Assembly: GCA_963761525.1 (NCBI GenBank)
Contig: CAVXHG010000006.1
Location: 186,001-250,000, forward strand
DNA: 64,000 bases
Source: BOG-931 sp963761525
GTDB lineage: Bacteria; Pseudomonadota; Alphaproteobacteria; Rhizobiales; Xanthobacteraceae
Direction of reading: 5' to 3'
Shown here: positions 27,314 to 35,871 of the stretch, one piece after another
How the letters are laid out: each line of letters opens with the position of its first letter
How positions within the stretch are numbered: the stretch's first letter is position 1
Notes under the pieces: generated by a model
Database searches by the model: none
What the model was told of the DNA's origin: nothing
The model's input: the letters and a program-made list of their open reading frames with translations, nothing else
Position numbers and translations under genes: made by a program

Positions 27314-28561
27314 TTACGACAGCGCGACGCCCCGCCGCTCGGGGATCAGGAACCAGAGCGCCAGAATGTCGAGACAATAAAGCGCCGCCAACAACCCGAT
27401 GGCGGTTTCGAAATTGTACATGCTCGCGACATAGCCGACCACGACCGGGCCGAAGCCACCGACCGCGCGTCCGACATTGAACAGCACGTTTTGCGCGGTC
27501 GCCCGCGCTGACGTGGGATACAGTTCGCTGATCAACGCACCGTAGCCGCCAAGCATGCCGTTGACGAAGAAGCCCATCACCGCGCCCGCGATCAGCAGGG
27601 CGGTAGGGTCGGTCAGCCGCGAATAGACCATCACCATGACGGCGGAGCCTATCATGTAAGAGAGAAACGCCGGACGCCGGCCGATACGGTCGGCAATATG
27701 ACCGAACATGAAGATGCCGACCGCCATGCCGGCGATCGTGACGATCGTCCAGACTGCAGATTGCGTGAGCGCAAAGTGAAAACGGGTCGACAGATAGCTC
27801 GGCAGCCAGATCATCACGCCGTAGTAACCGAAGTTCTGCACCGAGCAGAGGATGATCATGCCGAAGCTGAGCTTGGTCGTTTCGGCGCTGTCGACCAGAA
27901 GATGCAGCGCGGATTCCTTCGGATGATCGTGCGATTTTTTCACGAACACTTCCGGCTCGTGTAGCGAACTGCGGATGAAGTAGGCAGCGACAGCGGGAAA
28001 AATGCCGACCATGAACATGCCGCGCCAGCCGATGACCGGCAGCAAAATCGGCGTGACAATCGCCGCGGCAAGCACGCCAAGCTGCCAGCCGAGACCGACA
28101 TAAGAAGACGCCCGGGCGCGCATTGAAGAGGGCCAGGCTTCGGCGACGAGAGCCATGCCGATGCCGAACTCGCCGCCGAGCCCCACCCCCGCCAGCGTCC
28201 GATAAGCCAAAAGGTCGTAATAGCCGCGCGCGAACCCACAAAGCCCGGTGAACACGGCGAACACGACGATCGTATAGGTCAGCACGCGAACACGCCCGAT
28301 TTTGTCGGAGAGCATGCCGAAGCCAATGCCGCCGATCACTGCACCGATCAGTGTTGCGGTGACGAGCGAGGCGGCTTGCGCCGGCGTCAACGACAGATCG
28401 GCCGCGATCATTTTGAGCATGAAGCCCAAAATCAACAGATCGAAACCGTCCATCGCGTAGCCGAGCGCCGATCCGATCAGCGCCTTGATGGCATCGCCAT
28501 TCACTGTGGTGGGTGCCGAAGCATCTACTGCGTCGGCTGTTGCAGCATCGTGAGTGAGCAT
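27314..28561 (-). CDS. MFS transporter, metabolite:H+ symporter type
   Basis: 415 residues, 12 predicted membrane spans. The aromatic-acid/metabolite:H+ symporter signature is present: GYAMDGFDLLILGF in helix 1 with its conserved Asp, GMLSDKIGRVRVL in loop 2-3, and DRIGRRPAF in loop 8-9. Relatives import small organic acids. It is the first gene of the pyrK-pyrD-amidase-pyrE operon, 10 bases before pyrK, so orotate, dihydroorotate or a ureido-acid is a reasonable candidate substrate (inference). Confidence 0.88.
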   Translation of the reverse strand: MLTHDAATADAVDASAPTTVNGDAIKALIGSALGYAMDGFDLLILGFMLKMIAADLSLTPAQAASLVTATLIGAVIGGIGFGMLSDKIGRVRVLTYTIVVFAVFTGLCGFARGYYDLLAYRTLAGVGLGGEFGIGMALVAEAWPSSMRARASSYVGLGWQLGVLAAAIVTPILLPVIGWRGMFMVGIFPAVAAYFIRSSLHEPEVFVKKSHDHPKESALHLLVDSAETTKLSFGMIILCSVQNFGYYGVMIWLPSYLSTRFHFALTQSAVWTIVTIAGMAVGIFMFGHIADRIGRRPAFLSYMIGSAVMVMVYSRLTDPTALLIAGAVMGFFVNGMLGGYGALISELYPTSARATAQNVLFNVGRAVGGFGPVVVGYVASMYNFETAIGLLAALYCLDILALWFLIPERRGVALS

Positions 28562-28781
28562 CGCTCGCGCCCCTATTGATCAAGTCCCAAGATCATGTCC
28601 CCGACGGCACAGTCCGCGTGCCGATCTGGACATTTTATAGCTTCGAGACACTTGTCATCTACCGTGGCATTTCGATGCAACGGCAGCCCGGCGGCAAGTT
28701 ACCACGGCCAGCACTGCCGACCGAAGCCATCATCGTTCCATGGCAAAATATTAAAATCAAGACAAATCTCAATAATGAGAT

Positions 28782-29690
28782 TTAAGATCGTTCAGAACCC
28801 GATCCAACGCTGGCGACCAGCTCGTCCGCGCGCGACAGGAACCGCTTGAGCAGCGCGGAGGTGTTGGAGCGGCTATAGCCCAGCACCAGATCTATCGTCG
28901 GCGCCTCGCCTTCCAGCGGGCGGATGACAACCGACGGCGGCAGCATCAGCCGCACGTAAAGCGGCAGCAACGTCACGCCGCCGGTCGATGTCACCAGCGA
29001 CAGCACCGAGGACAGATTTTCCCCGTCAAACGCCGGCGTCAATACAACACCATTTTTGGCCGCGTAGCTTTCGATGGCCGCTTTGAGCGCAGGCGCGACG
29101 CGCGTCGGCGTGATGTAGGTCTCACCGGCAAGATCGCGCAGACGCACTTCCTTGGCGCCGGCAAGGCGATGATTGGCCGGTAGCACCACGACCAGCGGCT
29201 CCCTGGCGAGCGGCTTGAAAGCAATGCCGGGCGCATCCTTCTCGCGACGGAGGAAAGCGACATCCACCTTGCCGCGCATCAAGCCGCCCGCCAGTTCCGG
29301 CGACGGCTGACTGGCCAACGTGATGTCGATATCGGGTTGCTCCTCGCGCAAGATGCGCAGCGCCTCCGGCAGCCACACCAGTTCCTGGCCGGCGAGAAAG
29401 CCGATCACGAACGCCGCCTTGTCCGGCTGCGCCGCACGGCGCGCGGCTTCGCCAGCCGCCTCGACCTGAAGCAGCGCGAGACGCGCATGATCGAGAAAGG
29501 TGCGCCCGGACGCAGTGAGCTCGATGCCACGAGCGCCGCGCTCAAGCAGTTTGACGCCGACTTCGAGCTCGAGATCGCGGATCTGGCGGCTCAATGACGG
29601 CTGCGCGGTGTGCAGCCGTCGCTCGGCGGCATTGGTCAGGCTGCCTTCCTCAGCAACGGCCACGAAATAGCGCAGGTGACGCAGCTCCAT
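28782..29690 (-). CDS. LysR family transcriptional regulator
   Basis: 302 residues. The N-terminal winged HTH (MELRHLRYFVAVAEEGSLTNAAERRLHTAQPSLSRQI) is followed by a periplasmic-binding-like effector domain with GFLAGQELVWLPEAL and VAFLRREKDAPG. It is divergent from the SDR gene; the intergenic space contains a CCATAC-N7-GTATGG palindrome. It most likely controls the SDR-MFS pair and itself, and possibly the MFS-pyr operon 220 bases downstream. The effector is unknown. Confidence 0.92.
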   Translation of the reverse strand: MELRHLRYFVAVAEEGSLTNAAERRLHTAQPSLSRQIRDLELEVGVKLLERGARGIELTASGRTFLDHARLALLQVEAAGEAARRAAQPDKAAFVIGFLAGQELVWLPEALRILREEQPDIDITLASQPSPELAGGLMRGKVDVAFLRREKDAPGIAFKPLAREPLVVVLPANHRLAGAKEVRLRDLAGETYITPTRVAPALKAAIESYAAKNGVVLTPAFDGENLSSVLSLVTSTGGVTLLPLYVRLMLPPSVVIRPLEGEAPTIDLVLGYSRSNTSALLKRFLSRADELVASVGSGSERS

Positions 29691-29713
29691 AACCCTCGCC
29701 TCTTAAGCCATAG

Positions 29714-29732
29714 CCATACCTAAAAAGTATGG
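29714..29732. promoter_or_regulatory. LysR-type operator candidate
   Basis: A perfect inverted repeat CCATAC-CTAAAAA-GTATGG. It contains the T-N11-A geometry of LysR boxes and sits 24 bases from the LysR start in the divergent LysR/SDR intergenic region. Confidence 0.65.
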
Positions 29733-29832
29733 ATTGATCCTACGAAGTCTTGGTTTTCCGGTCAATCGCGGCCCAGTTTCATGCTCGAAGACGATGCAGT
29801 TCGCAGCGTCAACCGGATCAGGGATCAAGACC

Positions 29833-30579
29833 ATGAACACGCTCGCCAACAAGACCGCTCTCGTCACCGGCGCTTCCCGCGGCATGGGCCGCGCCACGGC
29901 GCTGGCGCTCGCCGCCGAAGGCGCCCGAGTCGTCGTGCATTACGGACGCAACGCCGACGAGGCCAATGCTGTCGTCAATCAGATCCGCGCCAAGGGCGGA
30001 CAAGCGGATGCTGTATCCGCCGACCTCGCCGCGCCGGACGGCGCCCACATGTTGGCGGCACAGGTACGCAACCTGGCCGGCGGCCACCTCGACATCCTCG
30101 TCTCCAATGCCGGCATCTCCAACGCCACGACATTCGAGACCCTATCGGTGAAGGATTTCGACGCGCTGTTCGCGGTCAACGTCCGGGCGCCGTACTTCCT
30201 GGTGCAGCAATTGCTGCCGATCATGGCGGACAATGGCTCGATCGTGTTCGTATCGTCGCTCGGTGCGCGCGCCGCAGTCGGAACGCTCGCCGCCTATGCC
30301 AGCACCAAAGGCGCGATCAACACGCTGGTAAAATATCTCGCCAGTGCGCTCGGCGCGCGCGGAATCCGCGTCAACGCCGTCGCGCCCGGCGTGATCGACA
30401 CCGACATGTCGAATTTCACCAAGACCGAACAAGGCCGCACCACGGTGATGGGCATGCAGTCGCTCAAGCGCATCGGCCAGCCCGACGACGTCGCTTCCGT
30501 CGTTTCATTTCTCGCTTCCGACGCGGCCCGCTGGGTCACCGGCGACATCATCGCCGTCGATGGCGGCTCAAAGCTCTGA
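29833..30579 (+). CDS. SDR family oxidoreductase (3-oxoacyl-ACP reductase-like)
   Basis: 248 residues, classical SDR. The cofactor motif is TGASRGMGRA at 12-21, with SNAG, the catalytic Ser in IVFVSSLGA and the YASTK Tyr/Lys pair. NADP preference is suggested by VVVHYGRNADEA after the second strand. It ends with the usual GDIIAVDGGSKL. The start is the ATG of MNTLANKTALVTG; the frame is open 33 codons upstream without family character. It is divergent from the LysR gene and likely its target. An MFS gene follows after 46 bases. Substrate not assignable. Confidence 0.9.
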   Translation: MNTLANKTALVTGASRGMGRATALALAAEGARVVVHYGRNADEANAVVNQIRAKGGQADAVSADLAAPDGAHMLAAQVRNLAGGHLDILVSNAGISNATTFETLSVKDFDALFAVNVRAPYFLVQQLLPIMADNGSIVFVSSLGARAAVGTLAAYASTKGAINTLVKYLASALGARGIRVNAVAPGVIDTDMSNFTKTEQGRTTVMGMQSLKRIGQPDDVASVVSFLASDAARWVTGDIIAVDGGSKL

Positions 30580-30625
30580 GCCGCCGGAAGTCCGCAAACC
30601 TTTTCAGAAATCGATGGAGCGAACC

Positions 30626-31825
30626 ATGAGCCTTTGCACAACATGCAGCCAGCCACAGCAGCGGCCGATGCTGTCCAGCGCGACGACCACCGTCATCGCA
30701 GTCATCACCGCCATGACCTTTTCCGCAAGCGGCGCGGCGCCGACGCCGCTGTATCACCAGTACCAGGAAAGCTTCGGACTCACGCCTTTCGCCGTGACGA
30801 TCGTGTTTGCGGCGTATGTATTGAGCCTGCTGGCGGCGCTGCTGACGGTCGGCTCGCTTTCGGACTACATTGGACGCCGCCCGGCCATTCTCGCGGCGCT
30901 GATATTGAATGTCGTGTCGATGGCGATGTTCATGGCGGCCGACTCCGCCGCGACATTGATCGCGGCACGCGCGCTGCAAGGCTTCGCCACCGGGCTCGCA
31001 ACCGCGGCACTCGGCGCGGCGATCCTCGATAACGACCGCAGCCGTGGCCCAATCCTCAACAGCATCACCGCGTTCACCGGCTTGGCCGCCGGAAGCCTCG
31101 GCGCCGGTATCCTCGTCACCTACGCACCCGAGCCGCGCCAGCTGGTCTACGTCGTGCTGCTGGTGCTGTCGGCAATCGAAGCCATGGTGCTCTGGTTGAT
31201 GCCTGAAACCGCAATATCGCAAGCAGGCGCTTTGGCCTCGCTTCGGCCCCACGTCAGCATTCCTCCGCAGGCACGCGACGTGCTGGTGCGGTTGACGCCG
31301 GTGACGATCGCATCCTGGGCGCTCGGCGGTTTCTATTTCTCGCTGATGCCGACGCTGGTGCGCGTTGCGACCGGAGTCACCGTGCCGGTCGTCGGCGGTC
31401 TTGTCGTCAGCGCGCTGACCTTGAGCGGCGCGCTCAGCGTCCTGTTGCTGCGCTCAATTTCGCCACGCCGGATATTGAACAACGGAATTATCGCGCTGGC
31501 GTTTGGCGTTGCGGTCACGCTTGCCGGCGTTCATGAGCAACGGGTGTGGTTGATGCTGCTCGGCACTGTCGTCGCCGGCGTGGGCTTTGGCGCGGCGTTC
31601 TCCGGCACGATGCGAACCATTCTGCCGCTCGCCAAGAGCGACGAGCGCGCCGGATTAATATCGGCGTTCTATGTCGAGGGTTATCTTTCGTTCAGCCTGC
31701 CCGCGGTTCTCACCGGCTTCATGGTACCCACGGTGGGCCTGACCGTCGCCGCCTATGCTTATGGCGGCGCCGTCATCGCGATGGCCCTCGTGTCGATGGC
31801 CGCGGTCAGGTTGTCGCGGGCTTGA
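30626..31825 (+). CDS. MFS transporter
   Basis: 399 residues, 12 hydrophobic spans. It has GSLSDYIGRRPAIL in loop 2-3 (the MFS signature) and an N-terminal ITAMTFSASGAAPTPLYHQYQ resembling drug- or sugar-efflux MFS proteins. The ATG is preceded by GGAGCG; an in-frame ATG four codons earlier is possible. It lies 46 bases after the SDR gene on the same strand, so both probably answer to the LysR regulator. Export of a toxic compound or metabolite is plausible; the substrate is unknown. Confidence 0.88.
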   Translation: MSLCTTCSQPQQRPMLSSATTTVIAVITAMTFSASGAAPTPLYHQYQESFGLTPFAVTIVFAAYVLSLLAALLTVGSLSDYIGRRPAILAALILNVVSMAMFMAADSAATLIAARALQGFATGLATAALGAAILDNDRSRGPILNSITAFTGLAAGSLGAGILVTYAPEPRQLVYVVLLVLSAIEAMVLWLMPETAISQAGALASLRPHVSIPPQARDVLVRLTPVTIASWALGGFYFSLMPTLVRVATGVTVPVVGGLVVSALTLSGALSVLLLRSISPRRILNNGIIALAFGVAVTLAGVHEQRVWLMLLGTVVAGVGFGAAFSGTMRTILPLAKSDERAGLISAFYVEGYLSFSLPAVLTGFMVPTVGLTVAAYAYGGAVIAMALVSMAAVRLSRA

Positions 31826-31874
31826 ACGTCAGGCTCCATCTGCGCCAATACAATCGAGACACTGTAGCTGCCGT

Positions 31875-31902
31875 CCACCCCGGTCCGCCTACCCCGGGGT
31901 GG
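31875..31902 (+). terminator. GC-rich hairpin, possible terminator
   Basis: A perfect 9-bp stem CCACCCCGG / CCGGGGTGG with a 10-base loop between the MFS gene and pepT. There is no T-run after it, so it may instead stabilise the mRNA end or need Rho. Confidence 0.5.
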
Positions 31903-31962
31903 CTTGAAATTCAAAAAGCGTCCCTATGTCCTGTAGGGTAAAACAGATTGATTGAGGCTCGC

Positions 31963-33210
31963 ATGGTGTCCCGTAAATTCCAGCATTCCGTTCTCGAGCG
32001 GTTCCTGCGTTACGTGCGCATCGACACCCAATCGGATCCCACCTCCAAAACGACGCCTTCGACCGAAAAGCAGAAAGACCTCGGTCGTGTTCTCGCGCAG
32101 GAGCTCCGCGATCTGGGGATCAAGGATGCTCACCTCGACGACTACGGCTATGTCTATGGCACGGTGCCGGCAACCACCGACAAGAAAGTGCCGGTTATCT
32201 GTTTCTGCTCGCACATGGACACATCGCCCGACTGCAGCGGTAAAGATGTGAAGCCGCAGGTGGTGCGCAGCTATCAGGGCGGCGACATCATTTTACCTGG
32301 AGACGGCTCGCAAGTGATCCGTTTCAAGGAACATCCCGCCCTCGCCAAGCAGATCGGCAACGACATCGTGACGACCGATGGCACGACCCTGCTCGGTGCC
32401 GATGATAAAGCCGGCATCGCCGAGATCATGGATGCGGTCAAAATTCTTGTCGAGAACCCCGATATCAAGCACGGGACGATCAAAATCCTCTTCACGCCTG
32501 ACGAGGAGATTGGCCGCGGCGTCGACAAGGTCGATCTGAAGAAACTGGGCGCCGATTATGCCTATACGCTCGACGGTGAATCGGCCGGTCATCTCGAGGA
32601 TGAGAGTTTCTCCGCGGACGCCGCGATCATCCACATAACGGGCGTCAGCGCTCATCCCGGCTTTGCAAAGGGAAAAATCGAACACGCGATCAAGATCGCC
32701 GCGCGGATTGTCGAACGGCTACCGAAAGACATGACGCCCGAAACCACCGAAGGCCGCGAAGGATTCCTGCATCCGATACGGATCGCGGGAGCCCTTGAGG
32801 AGGCGACACTTGAATATATCGTCCGCGATTTCACCGAAGACGGCCTGAAGGAGAAGGAAGCGCTGCTCGAACGCACGGTTCGTGACGTGATGAAAGATTT
32901 TCCCCGCTCGACCTATCGCATCGCGTTCCGGGAACAGTATCGCAACATGAAGGTGGTGCTCGACAAGCACCCACAGATCACTGAGAACGCGCTTGAAGCG
33001 ATCAAGCGCGCCGGGCTTGCGCCGGTTCTTGCCAGCATTCGCGGCGGCACCGATGGATCGCGGCTCTCTTTCATGGGCCTGCCGTGCCCCAACATTTTCG
33101 CCGGCGAACACGCTTTCCACTCGCGGCTGGAATGGGTCAGCGTTGCGGACATGGAAGCCGCGGTGCGGACGATCGTCAATCTGGCGCAGATTTGGGAAGA
33201 GAAAGCGTAA
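31963..33210 (+). CDS. pepT: peptidase T (tripeptide aminopeptidase)
   Basis: A 415-residue M20B metallopeptidase that removes the N-terminal residue of tripeptides in the cytoplasm. Metal ligands are visible in FCSHMDTSPD (His84, Asp86), LLGADDKAGIAE, FTPDEEIGRG and, near the C-terminus, EHAFHSRLEW. RYVRIDTQSDP at the start is typical of PepT. I chose the ATG after GAGGCTCGC; a TTG five codons upstream is an alternative. It is monocistronic. It may process peptides brought in by the ABC importer elsewhere in the window, but no regulation links them. Confidence 0.93.
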   Translation: MVSRKFQHSVLERFLRYVRIDTQSDPTSKTTPSTEKQKDLGRVLAQELRDLGIKDAHLDDYGYVYGTVPATTDKKVPVICFCSHMDTSPDCSGKDVKPQVVRSYQGGDIILPGDGSQVIRFKEHPALAKQIGNDIVTTDGTTLLGADDKAGIAEIMDAVKILVENPDIKHGTIKILFTPDEEIGRGVDKVDLKKLGADYAYTLDGESAGHLEDESFSADAAIIHITGVSAHPGFAKGKIEHAIKIAARIVERLPKDMTPETTEGREGFLHPIRIAGALEEATLEYIVRDFTEDGLKEKEALLERTVRDVMKDFPRSTYRIAFREQYRNMKVVLDKHPQITENALEAIKRAGLAPVLASIRGGTDGSRLSFMGLPCPNIFAGEHAFHSRLEWVSVADMEAAVRTIVNLAQIWEEKA

Positions 33211-33403
33211 CTTCCCGTTCGCTGAAGGATTGCGAAGCCATCGCCGTCGCCGCCGGTCAGGCGACGTGGTCAGCAACGCCAGTCGCGCCACAGACGGTCT
33301 GCACAGCGATTGTGGAATGGAGACGCCGTTAAAGCCGGCCTGGAAGCGCAGACGCTCAGGACGTGCTAATATCCCCGCTCGAATTTGGACAAACCGGCAG
33401 CCA

Positions 33404-33607
33404 ATGTGTCCCGAAATGATCGAGTACAAGGGATATCGCATTGAGGTCAGCCGCGTCGGACGGGGCTGGAGGGCTTCGATCTATTCTCCCGGTTCGGACG
33501 CGCCATGGCGCGACAGTCCCGTCAATCTCGAGAACAGTCAGTCGGAAGAAATCGTCGAAGTGGCCAAGCAGATGATCGACACGCGCTTTGGCCCGAGACT
33601 GATATAA
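33404..33607 (+). CDS. small conserved hypothetical protein
   Basis: 67 residues. YKGYRIEVSRVGRGWRASIY suggests two or three beta strands, and a final helix EEIVEVAKQMIDTRFG follows. This beta-beta-alpha layout recurs in another small protein of this neighbourhood (starting at 35639: WQWEIYRAGRN, then AAEANRAGKTALRLLL). It looks like a compact single domain. I know similar short proteins from Bradyrhizobium-group genomes but no function. The ATG four codons downstream is an alternative start. Confidence 0.55.
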   Translation: MCPEMIEYKGYRIEVSRVGRGWRASIYSPGSDAPWRDSPVNLENSQSEEIVEVAKQMIDTRFGPRLI

Positions 33608-33668
33608 ATCTCTGATATGAAGCTTCGATATAAAGTGCTGACCAGCCGCCAAGCCGTGCCGTGGCCGT

Positions 33669-33917
33669 CTAAGACGCCCGGCGATCCAGCGGATAGTCGC
33701 CGCTCTCGTAGAGGTTATGAATCTGGTCGCAGCTATACCGTTCGTCGCCAACCTGCATCCACGCCCCGAGGGCCCGCATCGCCGGAAAATCCTCAATGGC
33801 GAATTGAATCGCCTCTGCGGCTGTTTCGAAGCGACGATAGCCCTGCCGCCGCCGCGCGACACCCCAGCGCCTTCCGACGAATAGTTCGGCTGGCAGGCGG
33901 TAATCAAACCTCGTCAC
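33669..33917 (-). CDS. small conserved hypothetical protein
   Basis: 82 residues: MTRFDYRLPAELF, then RRFETAAEAIQFAIEDF and QVGDERYSCDQIHNLYESGDYPL. The pattern (a helix from AAEAIQFAIE and a late D..I..LY.S.DYPL) recurs in small rhizobial proteins of unknown role. There is no signal peptide or membrane segment. It is convergent with the preceding small gene. The function is unknown. Confidence 0.55.
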   Translation of the reverse strand: MTRFDYRLPAELFVGRRWGVARRRQGYRRFETAAEAIQFAIEDFPAMRALGAWMQVGDERYSCDQIHNLYESGDYPLDRRAS

Positions 33918-34387
33918 ATGACGCCTTTCAAATAGCTACAAGCATTGTCGTCGCGAACCGGCGCTGCGTGGTTAGTTGGCGCCGTCTAACACGGCGAAGT
34001 CATGCGCGTTTTCGGTGCCGATTGATAGCGACAAATCGCCTACAAATAGAACGAGAACCACTACCCGATATCGCGCGACAAGCGCGATGCCTTGAAACGA
34101 ACACGGGCTCGGCGCATACTACATAACGTAGCCTAATGGCATTGCGAGCCGCGTCTACGGATTCCCGTCAAACGGTCTCTGGCTCGCCTTTATCCTTAGT
34201 TCGCTGACAGCCCTGACCGGGGGTGTAGATCGCCGCTCGCTAAGGAGGCCTGCAGCAAATGCTGCGGCTATACCGGCGCGCACAACAGAAAGCTTTTGTT
34301 TGACCCTATTTCACGACTTCAGACTCAACGGCGTCATCAAGCGAACGCCTGCGCAGAAAACGACCGCCTATTCGAGAGGATCATGAC
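33918..34387. other. infA upstream region
   Basis: 470 bases without a supported gene, holding the leader of infA. A small hairpin GCAGC-AAAT-GCTGC and purine-rich AGAGGATC just before the infA ATG are visible. No riboswitch pattern is recognised. Confidence 0.5.
34092..34120 (+). promoter_or_regulatory. possible sigma70-type promoter for infA
   Basis: TTGAAA and CATACT with 17 bases between them, about 270 bases before infA. The match is good by eye, but the leader would be long. Confidence 0.3.
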
Positions 34388-34663
34388 ATGACCAAAGAAG
34401 AACTTCTGGAGTTCGAGGGCCTCGTCCTCGAGATATTGCCCGACGCGCGCTACCGCATTGAACTCGACAATGGACATTCACTTGTGGCGTACACCGCCGG
34501 CAGGATGAAAAAGAATCGGATCAAGACTCTGGCCGGCGATCGGGTGACTGTCGAAGTGTCACCCTATGACCTCGAAAAAGGACGGCTGATCTTCCGCCAC
34601 AAGGACGAACGAGCCGGGCCGGCCAAACGCGCACCGCAACGCAATCAATTCCGCCGAAGATAA
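34388..34663 (+). CDS. infA: translation initiation factor IF-1
   Basis: 91 residues, a single S1/OB-fold domain. The IF-1 core is clear: EELLEFEGLVLEILPDARYRIELDNGH, AYTAGRMKKNRIK and GDRVTVEVSPYDLEKGRL. A basic tail (KRAPQRNQFRRR) extends beyond the standard 72 residues. It blocks the ribosomal A site during initiation. The start has AGAGGATC 5' of the ATG. Many Hyphomicrobiales carry a second, infA-like paralogue with such tails, so this may not be the sole IF-1 of the genome. Confidence 0.92.
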   Translation: MTKEELLEFEGLVLEILPDARYRIELDNGHSLVAYTAGRMKKNRIKTLAGDRVTVEVSPYDLEKGRLIFRHKDERAGPAKRAPQRNQFRRR

Positions 34664-34811
34664 GATGTCCTGCGCGGCGATCGAGCAGCCGTCAACACAC
34701 AGGGTTTTCAATTTTGGCGAATGAGCAAGAAAGATTAGCGGCCGAGGCTGGCCGCGCAGTCACGATCGGCAAAAGCCGCAGGCTCCAGGTTCTCGAAGGG
34801 GCATCGCCGTG

Positions 34812-35030
34812 ATGAACCTCACCCCCAAGTTCAAGGTTGGGCAAACCGTGGACCTGATCCCGTCGATCTCGCGCTATGCCGCAAACGGGCACTATCAAAT
34901 TATCAGCCTTCGACCGGCTGACGGGGAAATTCCGCAATATCGAATAAAGAGCCTGAATGAATCCCACGAGCGCATCGTCACGGAAAACGATCTCATGCTT
35001 GTGGCGGACCTGGAGTTCGATCGTTTCTGA
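34812..35030 (+). CDS. small conserved hypothetical protein (SH3-like)
   Basis: 72 residues, acidic. PKFKVGQTVDLIPSISRYAANGHYQIISLRP and QYRIKSLNESHERIVTENDLM look like a small beta-barrel (SH3/KOW-like) domain conserved as a lone protein in Bradyrhizobium relatives. There is no signal or membrane segment. It may bind RNA, DNA or protein, but nothing proves it. It follows infA by about 150 bases on the same strand. Confidence 0.6.
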   Translation: MNLTPKFKVGQTVDLIPSISRYAANGHYQIISLRPADGEIPQYRIKSLNESHERIVTENDLMLVADLEFDRF

Positions 35031-35104
35031 GCGGAGCGCGGTGCTGACCGACGAGGAGCATGATGACCGTGGCCTCGAACGTCACTCCGAAGGGGAGCAC
35101 GGCA

Positions 35105-35311
35105 ATGTTTCGGATACTTGAGCTCAACGAAGCCACTTCGGCCAATGCGACAGAGGTCGGGCGGCGATACACGACGCGCGAAGAGGCGCTGATTGCCGTG
35201 CGCAAACACCTGAAGACGTTCCACGTATCCGGACACAATCCGGAAGGGAGCTATTGGTGGGCACGGGATTCCGGGGGCTTAAGAAAATGCTGGATTGCGC
35301 GCGTCGAGTGA
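35105..35311 (+). CDS. small hypothetical protein
   Basis: 68 residues: MFRILELNEATSANA, a helix TTREEALIAVRKHLKTF and a terminal strand region SYWWARDSGGLRKCWIARVE. The start is chosen for AAGGGGAG seven bases upstream; the frame is also open to an ATG at 35060. It lies between two other tiny genes on the same strand with short gaps. The family is not recognised by name. Confidence 0.5.
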   Translation: MFRILELNEATSANATEVGRRYTTREEALIAVRKHLKTFHVSGHNPEGSYWWARDSGGLRKCWIARVE

Positions 35312-35329
35312 CAGGCGCCGGGGCGAGAC

Positions 35330-35614
35330 GTGCTTGAATTCCCAAACCAAAGCCGAGTTTTCGACAGCACCCGGCGTGCCGTTCATTTCTGGGGGCATGA
35401 CAGCGCAATAGAGTTGTCGTTTTTCGTCAATGAAGATGCGCTTAGACTTGTGCAGCCGGACATGCAGCCAGATGAAGACGGTTTTCTTCGCGCTTTTGAT
35501 TCCAACCGTGCACTGATCCTGGCGACGGCCACGAAAGCATACAAGCGGAGCCGAAAAGCATCTTATGAGCTTGCGGCGAATGATTTCGCCAAAACCGGCT
35601 GGCTGGGCCGGTAA
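35330..35614 (+). CDS. DUF1488 family protein
   Basis: 94 residues. FPNQSRVFDSTRRAVHFWGHDSAIELSFFV followed by EDALR and AFDSNRALILATATKAYKRSRKASYEL is the DUF1488 signature, a short protein common in alphaproteobacteria. The function is not established. There is no signal peptide. It starts 18 bases after the preceding small gene, so the two could be co-transcribed. Confidence 0.8.
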   Translation: MLEFPNQSRVFDSTRRAVHFWGHDSAIELSFFVNEDALRLVQPDMQPDEDGFLRAFDSNRALILATATKAYKRSRKASYELAANDFAKTGWLGR

Positions 35615-35638
35615 TGACGACAGCCGGATCTTTCGCTC

Positions 35639-35848
35639 ATGAGCAAACCCGAAATGATCGACCATTCCGACTTTTCCGTCGTCGTAAAAAATCGGGCAGC
35701 GCCGCCGAAGCCGTGGCAATGGGAGATTTATCGCGCCGGCAGAAACAGCCCGATCGATCGTTCGAAGATTTGTTTCGCGAGCGCGGCAGAGGCTAATCGC
35801 GCGGGGAAGACAGCGTTGCGGTTACTGCTCAGCGAGTATCCGGAATAA
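35639..35848 (+). CDS. small conserved hypothetical protein
   Basis: 69 residues. DFSVVVKNRAAPPKPWQWEIYRAGRNSPI leads into SAAEANRAGKTALRLLLSE, a beta-beta-alpha layout resembling the small protein starting at 33404. There is no membrane or export signal. No ribosome-binding site is obvious before the ATG. It lies 24 bases downstream of the DUF1488 gene. Confidence 0.5.
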   Translation: MSKPEMIDHSDFSVVVKNRAAPPKPWQWEIYRAGRNSPIDRSKICFASAAEANRAGKTALRLLLSEYPE

Positions 35849-35871
35849 CCAACACTCCGGCAGCGGTCGGA

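Noticed and set aside
27048..28583. 511-codon frame overlapping the MFS and pyrK genes
   Set aside because: Arg/Ala-rich out-of-frame reading; the MFS frame has all family motifs.
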